A stretch of DNA of 64,000 nt from Streptomyces kaniharaensis (lineage in GTDB: Bacteria; Actinomycetota; Actinomycetes; Streptomycetales; Streptomycetaceae): the NCBI RefSeq assembly GCF_009569385.1, contig NZ_WBOF01000001.1, positions 1,116,001 to 1,180,000 on the forward strand. Direction: 5' to 3'. Below are positions 50,528 through 61,440 of the stretch, piece by piece. The notes under the pieces are model-generated. The model had not been told where the DNA came from. It saw nothing but the letters and a program-made list of their open reading frames with translations, and made no database searches. The translations under genes were made by a program, and so were the position numbers. The stretch's first letter is position 1, and every line of letters starts with the position of its first letter.

Positions 50528-50856
50528 TCAGTTGCCGGAACGTTTCCCGCGTGAGGCGGCTGGCCTCCACCAGGACGTCGGCGTCGATGTCCTCATGGGT
50601 GCGGTGGGTGTAGCCGAGGAGGTCGTACGCGTCGTTGAGGCACGCGAGCGACACCGCCGCGTCCAGTTGGTACCCGAAAGCGCCGGTGAACCCCGCTGGT
50701 CAGCTCCCGGGGCGTCAGCTCCCCTTCCAGGAGCTGCGCGGCGAATGCCGGCAGCAAGGCCTCGGCGGCGGAGTCCCCGTCCAAGGGGTGGAAGACCAGG
50801 CCCCGTTCGGCGAGCGCCGGTGGCAGCAGCGCGACCTTCACGACACCGGGGTTCAC
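50528..50856 (-). pseudogene. Frameshifted partner gene of the SAV2148-type protein
   Basis: The gene starts at GTG 50856, overlapping the upstream stop by 4 nt (GTGA), and reads VKVALLPPALAERGLVFHPL...ELTPRELTSG. At a C4 run on the plus strand (50691-50694) the coding pattern shifts by one base and continues FTGAFGYQLDAAVSLACLNDAY...RLTRETFRQL. The shifted frame does not stop properly at its end (the TGA at 50528-50530 is in a third frame), so a second lesion is likely. Left unshifted, the frame ends at 50593 in arginine/proline noise. Either a true pseudogene or a sequencing error. Confidence 0.75.
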
Positions 50857-52127
50857 GACACCGGCCGGGAGTCCCCCCAGACGCCCTCGAACTCCTCGCG
50901 GTAGACCTCCAGCAGCCCGGCCTCCGTGCCGCCCGGCTGCTGGCCGGCGCCGCCGCGCAGGACGAGTGCGGGTGACTCCATGCCGCGGGAGCGGCGCAGG
51001 TAGGGCTGGATGACGCCGAGGTCGCGGGTCTGGCGGCGGCCGCCGGGCTGGCCGGCCGGGCGCGGGCCCTCGACCAGGTAGGCGGTGAAGCGCGGGGTCT
51101 CGTCGAAGACCCGGATCTCGAAGCCGCCCTGGTCCCGCAGCCGGGCCCGCACCCGGCGGACGTGCATGATGTTCATCTCGATCGAACGGGACAACTCGCT
51201 GCGCCCGAGCCCGAGTTCGCGTTCGCGGCGGCGGACGGCACTGCTCGCCGGATTGAGGAAGAGCAGCCGCACCCGGCAGCCTTCCCCGGCGAGGCGGACC
51301 AGCCGCTTGCCGGTGTAGTTCTGGCAGAGCATGCCGAGGCCGATGCCGAGCGCGTCCAGCCGCCGGGCGCCGTCCAGCAGGTCCTCGACGGGCAGGTCGC
51401 GCTGGAGGCGGACCCGGTCGGCGTGCACGGCGACGACGTCCGCGTACCGGCCGGCCACCAGCGACTCCACGACGTCGGCGGGCACGCCGCCGGTGCCGCC
51501 GTCGAGCACGGCGAGCAGGCGGGCGGCGGCGCGCTCGGTCTGGGCGAGGACGGTCTGGGTGAGCACCCGGTTGCGGGAGACCACGTGCCGGGCGACCTCC
51601 AGCTCGTCCAGGGCGAGTTCGATCTCGCGCCGGTCGGCGAGGTAGGGCTCGAAGCAGGGCCAGTGCTGGACCATGAGTTCGCGCAGCTGGGGCAGGGTGA
51701 GGAAGACCAGCGGGTCGTCGTCGGCGGGGTCGAGGAGGTAGCCCTTGCGGCGGCTGACCTCGCGCACCGCGCCGGCCCGGTGGGCCCATTCCTCGCCGGC
51801 CGGCCCGGCGGCGGCGGTGACCCAGTCCTCGCCGTGGGCGGGGGCGTAGATGGGGTGCAGGACCTCGTCGACGAGGGAGCGCAGCCGCTGTTCGACCAGG
51901 TTGAGCCAGACGTAGGCGCGCCCGGACAGGCGTACGCGCTGGTAGGCGTCCTCCCATTCGGCGCCGGACCAGGCGAGGGCGGGGATCTCCACCGGGCCGC
52001 CCTGGGCGGGCACCGGGGAGCGGCCGGTCAGGGTGGGACGCATGACCACCGTGGGCGCCTCGCTGCGGGCACCGCCCCGGTCGGGGCCGTCGGGCCCTGT
52101 GCCAAGGCCGCCGGCGGGGAACACCAT
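50853..52127 (-). CDS. SAV2148-family HEPN-domain protein (424 aa)
   Basis: Large conserved streptomycete protein. The N-terminal half is the HEPN-like helical domain (GRAYVWLNLVEQRLRSLVDEVL, AVREVSRRKGYLLDPADDDPLVFLTLPQLRELM). The C-terminal half is DUF5919-like (LDALGIGLGMLCQNYTGKRLVRLA, RVRLLFLNPASSAVRRRE, FEIRVFDETPRFTAYLVEG). It ends in SDSRPVS-type sequence. HEPN proteins are often RNases or RNA binders; no clear R-x4-6-H motif is visible. ATG 52127 with GAGGTGG upstream was chosen over GTG 52139. Confidence 0.85.
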   Translation of the reverse strand: MVFPAGGLGTGPDGPDRGGARSEAPTVVMRPTLTGRSPVPAQGGPVEIPALAWSGAEWEDAYQRVRLSGRAYVWLNLVEQRLRSLVDEVLHPIYAPAHGEDWVTAAAGPAGEEWAHRAGAVREVSRRKGYLLDPADDDPLVFLTLPQLRELMVQHWPCFEPYLADRREIELALDELEVARHVVSRNRVLTQTVLAQTERAAARLLAVLDGGTGGVPADVVESLVAGRYADVVAVHADRVRLQRDLPVEDLLDGARRLDALGIGLGMLCQNYTGKRLVRLAGEGCRVRLLFLNPASSAVRRRERELGLGRSELSRSIEMNIMHVRRVRARLRDQGGFEIRVFDETPRFTAYLVEGPRPAGQPGGRRQTRDLGVIQPYLRRSRGMESPALVLRGGAGQQPGGTEAGLLEVYREEFEGVWGDSRPVS

Positions 52128-52570
52128 GCGCCACCTCACCTGGTTGCTTCTGTCGTACTGCTCGGGTCTTGCCTTGGGTTACTACCGGGATCTGCTGATG
52201 GATCGCCACGAGCGCGGAGGCGGCCGGACGATCAAGGGTACTGCTCGTCGCGACACGTCCGCAGCCGGTTGGCCGAGGGGACCCGGCCGCACCACCCGGC
52301 CCATCCGCCACAGCGCCCGCTCATCACAGGAATGGCCGCCGGAGGCCCGTTCGGGCGAACCCGGGGCACATGTCCCGGCGACCGGGGGAAGGCTCGGGGA
52401 GTATCTCGGGGAGTATGCGGACCGTGTCCTGCGTCACGGCTCGCGACCGCCGCACATGCCCGGCCACCCGGCCGGGAAGAGAGCGTCCGGGTCCGGACCC
52501 GTGGTCGGACTGTATTGTCCGACGATAGGTCAGCATCCGTCGGCACCAAGGAAGTTGAGGTTGAGGACTC
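52128..52570. other. Divergent promoter region, HEPN protein / glgX
   Basis: 443 bp without a credible gene. Close to glgX it holds a 14-bp palindrome CGGGTCCGGACCCG (52488-52501) and an inverted repeat at 52504-52523. Confidence 0.5.
52504..52523. promoter_or_regulatory. Candidate operator of the glgX-treYZ operon
   Basis: GTCGGAC-TGTATT-GTCCGAC has perfect 7-bp arms; it is followed by GATAGG, a plausible -10, and lies 48 nt before the glgX ATG. Confidence 0.5.
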
Positions 52571-54718
<2,148 letters not shown>

Positions 54719-54790
54719 CGACGACGCCGGTCACCTGTTCGGGCCAGCAACGGGTCTTGGCGGGGCGCTCCCCCGGGTAGTCATGGACCT

Positions 54791-57235
54791 ATGACCTCCG
54801 CCGCCGAGCCCGCGCAGCCCCGCCCGGCCGCCAACGTCCCCACGTCCAGCTACCGCCTCCAGCTCCAGCCCGGCTTCACCCTCCGCGACGCCACCGCCGC
54901 CGTCCCCTACCTGGCCGCCCTCGGTGTCTCCCACCTGCACCTGTCCCCGCTGCTGGAGGCCGCCCCCGGCTCCACCCACGGCTACGACACCGTCGACCAC
55001 GGCCGGATCAGCGAGCAGCTCGGCGGCGAGCCCGCGCTGCGCGAGCTCGCCGCCGCCGCCCACCGGCACGGGCTGCGGCTGATCGCCGACGTCGTGCCCA
55101 ACCACATGGCCGTGCCCGTCCCCGAACAGCTCAACGGGCCGCTCTGGGAGGTCCTGCGGGACGGGCCCGACTCGCCGTCCGCGCGCTGGTTCGACATCGA
55201 CTGGACCGCCCAGCCCGGCCCCGCCGACGCCCCCGGACGCGGCCGCGTCCTGCTCCCGCTGCTCGGCGACCGGCTCGGCGCCGTCCTCGACCAGCTGATC
55301 GTGGACGGCGACGTGCTGCGCTACCACGACCACGCGCTCCCGCTGCGCCCCGGCACCGAGCGGCTGCCGCTCGCCGAGCTGCTCGCCCGCCAGTGGTACC
55401 GGCTCGCCTGGTGGCGCCTGGCCCGCACCGAGCTGAACTACCGGCGCTTCTTCACCGTCAACGAGCTCATCGCCGTCCGCGTCGAGGAGCCCGAGGTCTT
55501 CGCCGCCACCCACGCCGTCCTGCTGCGGCTGCACGCCGACGGCGTCCTGGACGGCTTCCGGATCGACCACCCCGACGGGCTCGCCGACCCCCGCGGCTAC
55601 CTGAGCCGCCTCGCCGAGGCCACCGGCGGCGCCTACACCGTCGTCGAGAAGATCCTCACCGGGGACGAGCGGCTGCCCACCGACTGGCCGTGCGCCGGCA
55701 CCACCGGGTACGACGCGCTGCGCCGCATCGACGGCGTGCTCCTCGACCACGCGGGCGCCTGCCGGCTGGCCGGGGCGTACGAGGCGTTCCTGAGCGGGTC
55801 CCCCGTTCCGGGCGACCTCTGCCAGGAACCTCACCCGGCGGTGGCGGCGGCCCGGCGCGGGCGGGCCGAGATGACCGAGCCGCACGGCGAGCTGGCGGCC
55901 GAGGTCGACCGGCTGGTCCGGCTCGCGGTGCGGATCGGGGCCGCCGAGCCCGCGCACGCCGACCACGCGCCCTGGCAGCTGCGCGCGTCGCTGCAGCGCC
56001 TGCTCACCGGCTACCCGGCGTACCGGCCGTACGTGCGCCCCGGGGAGCCGGCGCCGGCGGTGTCGGCCGAGCAGCTGCGGACGGCCCTGGACGGCTCGAC
56101 GGACCCGACGGACCGGCTGGTCGCCGCCCTGGCGCTCGGCGAGCTGGGGCGCGGGGCGGACCGGGACGAGTTCTGCGTCCGCTTCGCGCAGACCGCCGCC
56201 GCCGTCGCCGCCAAGGGCGTCGAGGACACCGCCTTCTACCGGTGGAACGCCCTGCCCGGCCTCAACGAGGTCGGCGGCGAACCTGCCCGGCCCGGCCTGC
56301 ACCCCACGGAGTTCCACGACTGGTGCCGGTACCTGGAACGCACCTGGCCGCACAGCATGACCGTGCTCTCCACCCACGACACCAAGCGCAGCGCCGACGC
56401 CCGCGCCCGCCTCGCCGTGCTCGCCGAGCAACCCGCGGCCTGGGCCGCCGAGGCCGACGCCTGGTCCACCGCTGCCGGGCCCGGCGGCGACCGGGACGGC
56501 GACTGGCTGCTCTGGAACACCCTCGTCGCCGCCTGGCCGATCGGCCCGGACCGCCTCGTCGCCGCCCTCCTCAAGGCCGCCCGCGAGGCCAAGCTGCACA
56601 CCTCGTGGACCACCCCCGACACCCGGTTCGAGCAGGCGCTCGCCGACCGCGCCCGCGCCGTCCACGGCAACCCCGGGCTGCTCCCCCGGATCGAGGGCCG
56701 GGTGCACGCCCTCGCGCCGTACGCCCGGTCCAACACCCTCGCCGCCGCGCTGCTGCACCTCACCGTGCCCGGCGTGCCCGACCTCTACCAGGGCAGCGAG
56801 GAGCCGCTGTACACCCTGGTCGACCCGGACAACCGCGGCGTGGTGGACCTCGGCGCGCTCGCCGTCCGGCTCACCGACGCGGCCACCCCGCGCCCCGGCG
56901 ACCTCGCCCGGGAGAAGCTCCACCTCACCGCGACGGCCCTGCATCTGCGGCGCTCCCGCCCGCTCGGCCCCTACCGGCCGCTCACCGCCGACGGCCTCAC
57001 CAACGACCACCTGCTCGCCTTCGCCCGCGGCGACGACGTGGTCACCGCCGTCACCCGGCTGCCCTACAGCCTGGAGCGGGCCGGCGGCTGGCGCGGCACC
57101 GTCCTGGAGCTGCCCGAGGGCGGGCCGTGGACGGACGAGCTGACCCTGCGGACGTACCCGGCGGGCGCGCTGCCGGTCGCCGAGCTGCTGGCGACGCACC
57201 CGGTGGCACTGCTGACGAGGAGGGGCGGGGAATGA
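54791..57235 (+). CDS. treY: Malto-oligosyltrehalose synthase TreY (814 aa)
   Basis: Converts the reducing end of maltodextrin to an alpha,alpha-1,1 link. The TSSYRLQLQPGFTLRDATAAVPYLAALG start is diagnostic. Catalytic-type motifs: DGFRIDHPDGL (nucleophile Asp), VVEKIL (Glu) and STHDTKRSAD. VAAKGVEDTAFYR is another family signature. The stop overlaps treZ by 4 nt (ATGA). Full length. Confidence 0.97.
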   Translation: MTSAAEPAQPRPAANVPTSSYRLQLQPGFTLRDATAAVPYLAALGVSHLHLSPLLEAAPGSTHGYDTVDHGRISEQLGGEPALRELAAAAHRHGLRLIADVVPNHMAVPVPEQLNGPLWEVLRDGPDSPSARWFDIDWTAQPGPADAPGRGRVLLPLLGDRLGAVLDQLIVDGDVLRYHDHALPLRPGTERLPLAELLARQWYRLAWWRLARTELNYRRFFTVNELIAVRVEEPEVFAATHAVLLRLHADGVLDGFRIDHPDGLADPRGYLSRLAEATGGAYTVVEKILTGDERLPTDWPCAGTTGYDALRRIDGVLLDHAGACRLAGAYEAFLSGSPVPGDLCQEPHPAVAAARRGRAEMTEPHGELAAEVDRLVRLAVRIGAAEPAHADHAPWQLRASLQRLLTGYPAYRPYVRPGEPAPAVSAEQLRTALDGSTDPTDRLVAALALGELGRGADRDEFCVRFAQTAAAVAAKGVEDTAFYRWNALPGLNEVGGEPARPGLHPTEFHDWCRYLERTWPHSMTVLSTHDTKRSADARARLAVLAEQPAAWAAEADAWSTAAGPGGDRDGDWLLWNTLVAAWPIGPDRLVAALLKAAREAKLHTSWTTPDTRFEQALADRARAVHGNPGLLPRIEGRVHALAPYARSNTLAAALLHLTVPGVPDLYQGSEEPLYTLVDPDNRGVVDLGALAVRLTDAATPRPGDLAREKLHLTATALHLRRSRPLGPYRPLTADGLTNDHLLAFARGDDVVTAVTRLPYSLERAGGWRGTVLELPEGGPWTDELTLRTYPAGALPVAELLATHPVALLTRRGGE

Positions 57236-58968
57236 GCCGGTACGAGGTGTGGGCCCCCTTCGCCGCCGACCGGGTCGAGGTCGAGGTCGGCGGCTCCGCC
57301 CACCCGTTGGCCCGCTGCGCCGACCGGGACGGGTGGTGGGCCGGGGAGGCGCCGGACGGGGACTACGCGTTCCGGCTGGACGGCGGCCCGCCGCTGCCCG
57401 ACCCGCGCTCGGCCTGGCAGCCGTACGGCCCGGACGGGCCCAGCCGGCCCGTCGACCACGCCGCGTTCCGCTGGTCGCGGACCGGCTGGCGCGGCCGCCC
57501 GCTGCCCGGAGCGGTCGTGTACGAGCTGCACGTCGGCACCTTCACCGTCCGCGGCACCTTCGACGCCGCCGCCGAACACCTCGACCACCTCGTCGAGTTG
57601 GGCGTCGACTTCGTCGAGCTGATGCCGGTCTGCCCGTTCCCCGGCAAGCACGGCTGGGGCTACGACGGCGTCTCGCCGTGGGCCGTCCACGAGCCGTACG
57701 GCGGCCCCGAGGGGCTGAAGCGGTTCGTTGACGCGGCGCACCGCAAGGGGATCGGGGTGATCCTGGACGTCGTCCACAACCACCTCGGCCCGTCCGGCAA
57801 CCACCTCCCCGCGTACGGCCCGTACTTCACCGACCGGCACCACACGCCGTGGGGCTCCGCCGTCAACCTGGACGCCCCCGGCTCGGACGAGGTGCGCCGC
57901 TACCTCGCCGGCAGCGCGCTCGCCTGGCTGCGCGACTACCGGATCGACGGCCTGCGGCTGGACGCCGTGCATGCGCTGGCGGACGACCGGGCGGTGCACT
58001 TCCTGGAGGAACTCACGGGCGAGGTCGAGAAGTTGGTGATCTCCTCGAACCGGCCACTGTTCCTGATCGCCGAATCCGACCTCAACACCCCGCGCACCAC
58101 CACCCCGCGCGAGGCCGGCGGCCAAGGCCTCGCCGCACAGTGGAGCGACGACTTCCACCACGCCCTGCACACCGCGCTCACCGGCGAATCCCACGGCTAC
58201 TACGGCGACTTCGCACGCGCCCCGCTCGCCGCCGTCGCCAAGACGCTCACCCGCGGGTTCTTCCACGACGGCACCTGGTCGTCGTTCCGCGGCCGCAGCC
58301 ACGGGCGGCCGTTCGCACCGCACACCGCCGGGCACCGGCTGCTCGGCTACCTGCAGACCCACGACCAGATCGGCAACCGGGCGCTCGGCGACCGGATCTC
58401 CACCAGCCTCACCGCCGGCCGGCTCGCCTGCGGCGCCGCGCTCGTGCTCACCTCGCCGTTCACCCCGATGCTCTTCATGGGCGAGGAGTGGGGCGCCGCC
58501 ACCCCGTGGCAGTACTTCACCGACCACACCGACCCCGGCCTCGCCGACGCCGTCCGGCAGGGCCGCCGGCGGGAGTTCGCCGAACACGGCTGGCAGGCCG
58601 AGACCGTCCCGGACCCGCAGGAGCCGGCCACCGTGCTGCGCTCCGTCCTCGACTGGACCGAGCCGCGGCGCGTCCCGCACACCGAACTCCTAGACTGGCA
58701 TCGGAGGTTGATCCGGCTGCGGCGGGAGCGGCCGGAGCTCTCCGACCCCGACCTGGGCGCGGTGCGGGTGGCGTACGACGAGGCGGCTCGGTGGCTGGTC
58801 GTGCACCGGGGCCCGTACCGGGTGGCGGTCAACCTGGGTGCCGACGGCGCCGCGCTGCCACTGGAGGCCGCGGGGCGGGAGGTGCTCGCGGCCTTCGGGG
58901 AGGCTTCGCCGGAGGGGACGGCGGTGCGGCTGGGGGCGGATGCGGTGGCGATCGTTCTGACCGGCTGA
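57232..58968 (+). CDS. treZ: Malto-oligosyltrehalose trehalohydrolase TreZ (578 aa)
   Basis: Releases free trehalose from the TreY product. An N-terminal beta domain (EVWAPFAADRVEVEV) is followed by a GH13 barrel: GVILDVVHNHLGPSGN, DGLRLDAVHA, AESDLN, QTHDQIGNR. Coupled to treY by an ATGA overlap. Its stop lies one nucleotide from that of the convergent transketolase gene. Confidence 0.97.
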   Translation: MSRYEVWAPFAADRVEVEVGGSAHPLARCADRDGWWAGEAPDGDYAFRLDGGPPLPDPRSAWQPYGPDGPSRPVDHAAFRWSRTGWRGRPLPGAVVYELHVGTFTVRGTFDAAAEHLDHLVELGVDFVELMPVCPFPGKHGWGYDGVSPWAVHEPYGGPEGLKRFVDAAHRKGIGVILDVVHNHLGPSGNHLPAYGPYFTDRHHTPWGSAVNLDAPGSDEVRRYLAGSALAWLRDYRIDGLRLDAVHALADDRAVHFLEELTGEVEKLVISSNRPLFLIAESDLNTPRTTTPREAGGQGLAAQWSDDFHHALHTALTGESHGYYGDFARAPLAAVAKTLTRGFFHDGTWSSFRGRSHGRPFAPHTAGHRLLGYLQTHDQIGNRALGDRISTSLTAGRLACGAALVLTSPFTPMLFMGEEWGAATPWQYFTDHTDPGLADAVRQGRRREFAEHGWQAETVPDPQEPATVLRSVLDWTEPRRVPHTELLDWHRRLIRLRRERPELSDPDLGAVRVAYDEAARWLVVHRGPYRVAVNLGADGAALPLEAAGREVLAAFGEASPEGTAVRLGADAVAIVLTG

Positions 58969-58969
58969 T

Positions 58970-59866
58970 TCACCACATGAACGCGGCGATCCGCTCCCGC
59001 AGCGAGGCCGCGTCCAGGCCGTAGGCGGCCAGGTGCTCGGGGACCGAGCCGTAGTGCCGGTGCTCCTCGCGCGGCACGCCCAGGGCCAGCACGCGGTGCG
59101 GGCGGTCCGCCAGCGCCGCGTGCGCCTCGTTGGCGGAGGTCCCGACCAGGTACGGCTCGACCAGCACGACGTCCGCTCGGGTGTCCTGGACGGCGGCGCG
59201 CAGCCCGGCCGCGTCGAAGGGGCGGACCGTCGCCGCGTACAGCACGGTGACGTCCAGGCCCTCGGTGGCCGCCAGCACCACGTCCAGCATCGGCCCGACG
59301 GCCAGGACCACGCCGCGCGAGCCCTTGCGGACGGTGGTGAAGCGGCCCGGCTCGACCGGTACGGGCGCCGCGTTCTGGTGTGCGGAGAGCCGGACGTACA
59401 CGTTGCGGTCGCCGTCCGCGTACGCGTGGCGCAGCAGCTGCTCGGCCTCGTCCGGGTGGCCGGGCACGTGGACCGTCCAGCCGGGCAGGGTGTCCAGCAG
59501 CGCCACGTCGCCCGGGGACATGTGGGTGCGGCCGCCGGCCGGCCAGTCGTACGAGCCGGCCGCGCTGACCAGTACGGCGCCGACGCCCTGGTGGACCAGG
59601 TCCAACTTGACCTGCTCGAAGGGCCGTTCGACCAGGAAGCTGGCGAAGGTGTGCGCGATCGGGCGCAGACCGGTCAGCGCCAGGCCGCCGGCCGCGCCGA
59701 TCAGCAGCTGCTCGCGGATCCCGACGTTGATCACCCGGTCCGGGTGGCGCTCCTTCGCCGGGGCGAAGGAGGCGGCGCTGATGTCGGCGAGCACCAGGGC
59801 CAGGCGGGGGTCGTCGTCCAGCAGGCGGGTGGTGATGTCGATGAAGCGGTCGCGCATGGTGTCCAT
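58970..59866 (-). CDS. Transketolase C-terminal half (298 aa)
   Basis: Pyrimidine-binding and C-terminal part of a split transketolase, thiamine-diphosphate dependent. It has DRVINVGIREQLLIGAAGGLALTG (the Glu that activates the cofactor), AHTFASFLVERPFEQVKLD and the final ligand-type domain from about residue 190. The partner half is encoded upstream at 59980-60672 with 113 nt between. The two would form an alpha2-beta2 enzyme. Substrate may be a sugar phosphate of the pentose pathway. Confidence 0.92.
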   Translation of the reverse strand: MDTMRDRFIDITTRLLDDDPRLALVLADISAASFAPAKERHPDRVINVGIREQLLIGAAGGLALTGLRPIAHTFASFLVERPFEQVKLDLVHQGVGAVLVSAAGSYDWPAGGRTHMSPGDVALLDTLPGWTVHVPGHPDEAEQLLRHAYADGDRNVYVRLSAHQNAAPVPVEPGRFTTVRKGSRGVVLAVGPMLDVVLAATEGLDVTVLYAATVRPFDAAGLRAAVQDTRADVVLVEPYLVGTSANEAHAALADRPHRVLALGVPREEHRHYGSVPEHLAAYGLDAASLRERIAAFMW

Positions 59867-59898
59867 CGGTGAAGTGCCCTTCGCGGTGGGGGTGTTGT

Positions 59899-59994
59899 GT
59901 CAGGAGATCTTGGGCTCAGGAGATCTTGGGCTCGGGCGTTCCTGGGCTCAGGTGTTCTTGAGCTCGGGAGTTCTTGAGCTCAGGCGTTCTTGGG
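59899..59994 (-). repeat. Six 16-bp tandem repeats between the transketolase halves
   Basis: CTCAGGAGATCTTGGG-type units repeat six times with exact 16-bp period. The last copy contains the stop codon of the N-terminal half (59980-59982). On the minus strand four of the six copies contain TGA. Confidence 0.92.
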
Positions 59995-60672
59995 CTCGAC
60001 GCGGGCGACCACCGCGTGCGGGCGGCCCGGGTGCTCGGCGGTGAAGGCCCGGTACAGCGCCTCGTGGTCGCGGCCGTCCACCGTCGCGGTCGACCAGCCC
60101 TCGGCGGCGAACCGGGCCGCGATGCCGCCCTGCCAGCCGTGCGTGGCCGAGGAGTTGTCGATCACCAGCACGTGCAGCCGGTCCAGCCCGTACGCGCCGG
60201 CGAAGGCCACCGCCTCGTGGTTGGAGCCCTCGTCGAACTCCGCGTCCCCGATCAGCACCCACACCGCCGGGTCGGTCAGGCCCTGCGCGCGCAGCCCGAG
60301 CGCCGTACCGACGCCGAGCGGCAGCCCGTGCCCGAGCGAGCCGGAGGCGATCTCCACGCCCGGGACCAGCGTGCGGTCCGGGTGGTGGCCGAGCGGCGAG
60401 TCGTACGCGCCGAAGCTCGGCAGCACCTGCGGGTCGAGGAAGCCCTTGGCGGCGAGCACCGCGTAGTACGCCATCGGGCCGTGGCCCTTGGAGAGCAGGA
60501 AGCGGTCCCGGTCCTGCGCCTCGACCGTCTCCGGGGTCGCCCGCAGCACCCGGTCGTACAGCACCCAGATCGCGTCCAGGGTGGAGGTCGCGGCCGGGCC
60601 GTGCTTCTCGGCGCCGGTCATCAGGCCCATCAGGCCCGGGAGGTCCTCGAACTGAACGTCCGCCATGCTCAT
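59980..60672 (-). CDS. Transketolase N-terminal half (230 aa)
   Basis: Diphosphate-binding half of the split transketolase. SKGHGPMAYYAVLAAKG and GSLGHGLPLGVGTALGLR are family motifs; the thiamine motif is GDAEFDEGSNHEAVAFAG...VIDNSS. It ends just after HAVVARVEPKNA. ATG 60672 is preferred because the predicted SoxR promoter places transcription start near 60688; a leaderless GTG at 60687 or GTG 60693 are alternatives. Its stop lies inside the 16-bp repeats. Confidence 0.9.
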   Translation of the reverse strand: MSMADVQFEDLPGLMGLMTGAEKHGPAATSTLDAIWVLYDRVLRATPETVEAQDRDRFLLSKGHGPMAYYAVLAAKGFLDPQVLPSFGAYDSPLGHHPDRTLVPGVEIASGSLGHGLPLGVGTALGLRAQGLTDPAVWVLIGDAEFDEGSNHEAVAFAGAYGLDRLHVLVIDNSSATHGWQGGIAARFAAEGWSTATVDGRDHEALYRAFTAEHPGRPHAVVARVEPKNA

Positions 60673-60694
60673 CGTCTTCGTCGTCACGTCCACG

Positions 60695-60725
60695 ATGCTG
60701 CAACTTCAAGTCGACTTGAAGTCAA
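60695..60725 (-). promoter_or_regulatory. SoxR box and promoter of the transketolase operon
   Basis: A perfect 20-bp palindrome ACTTCAAGTCGACTTGAAGT (60703-60722) resembles the known SoxR box (CCTCAAGTTAACTTGAGG). On the minus strand it fills a 19-bp spacer between TTGACT and CAGCAT, the overlong spacing typical of MerR/SoxR-activated promoters. Direction: toward the transketolase genes. Confidence 0.8.
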
Positions 60726-60744
60726 GCGGCTACAGTGGGCACCC

Positions 60745-61272
60745 ATGACCGCGACCCCCGACCACGGCCCCGCGACCGGACCGTCCCGGCACGACCTGCT
60801 CACCATCGGCCAGCTCGCCGAGCGCAGCGGCCTCGCCACCTCCGCCCTGCGGTACTACGAGAGCCTCGGTCTCATCCACGCCACCCGCACCGCCGGCGGC
60901 CAGCGCCGCTACACCCGCACCACACTGCGCCGGATCGCCTTCGTCCGCGCCGCCCAGCGGGTCGGCCTCTCGCTGGACGAGGCGCGGGTCGCCCTCGACC
61001 GTCTCCCCGAGCGCCCCGCGCCCAGCGGCACCGAGTGGAACCTGGTCGCCGAGTCCTGGCGCAGCCGGATCGACGAGCAGATCGCCGAACTCGAACTGCT
61101 GAAGCGCAAGTTGTCCGGATGCATCGGCTGCGGCTGTCTGTCGTTGACTCGCTGCGCCCTCTACAACGCCGGCGACCGCGCGGGCGCAGCCGGACCCGGC
61201 GCCCGCTACCTGCTCACCCGCGACCCGACCACCGGGCCCGAGCCCGGGGCGCCCTCGCCCGACGCTCCCTGA
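60745..61272 (+). CDS. soxR: Redox-sensing regulator SoxR (175 aa)
   Basis: MerR-family activator with a [2Fe-2S] sensor. MerR HTH: LTIGQLAERSGLATSALRYYESLGLI; dimerisation helix about residues 90-125; cluster motif CIGCGCLSLTRC near residue 130, the SoxR hallmark. In Streptomyces SoxR senses redox-active pigments and quinones. It is divergent from the transketolase pair with the SoxR box between. Confidence 0.96.
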   Translation: MTATPDHGPATGPSRHDLLTIGQLAERSGLATSALRYYESLGLIHATRTAGGQRRYTRTTLRRIAFVRAAQRVGLSLDEARVALDRLPERPAPSGTEWNLVAESWRSRIDEQIAELELLKRKLSGCIGCGCLSLTRCALYNAGDRAGAAGPGARYLLTRDPTTGPEPGAPSPDAP

Positions 61273-61321
61273 CTACGCGGGCGCGGCATCCGGCCCGTCA
61301 GCCCGGAGAAGAAGGACCACA

Positions 61322-61362
61322 AGGCCGCCCGCCTGCGTCGGGGTTCACGCGGCGGACGGCCT
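61322..61362. terminator. Imperfect hairpin after soxR
   Basis: AGGCCG...CGGCCT outer stem with internal CCG/CGG and GCGT/ACGC pairs lies between the convergent soxR and hydrolase genes. Probable terminator. Confidence 0.55.
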
Positions 61363-61440
61363 CCGGGCTACCGACAGGACGAGCGAGGGCACGTCCACCC
61401 CGGCACTGTCACCGCCGCCGCTCTCCTCGTCCGGCTCCGC

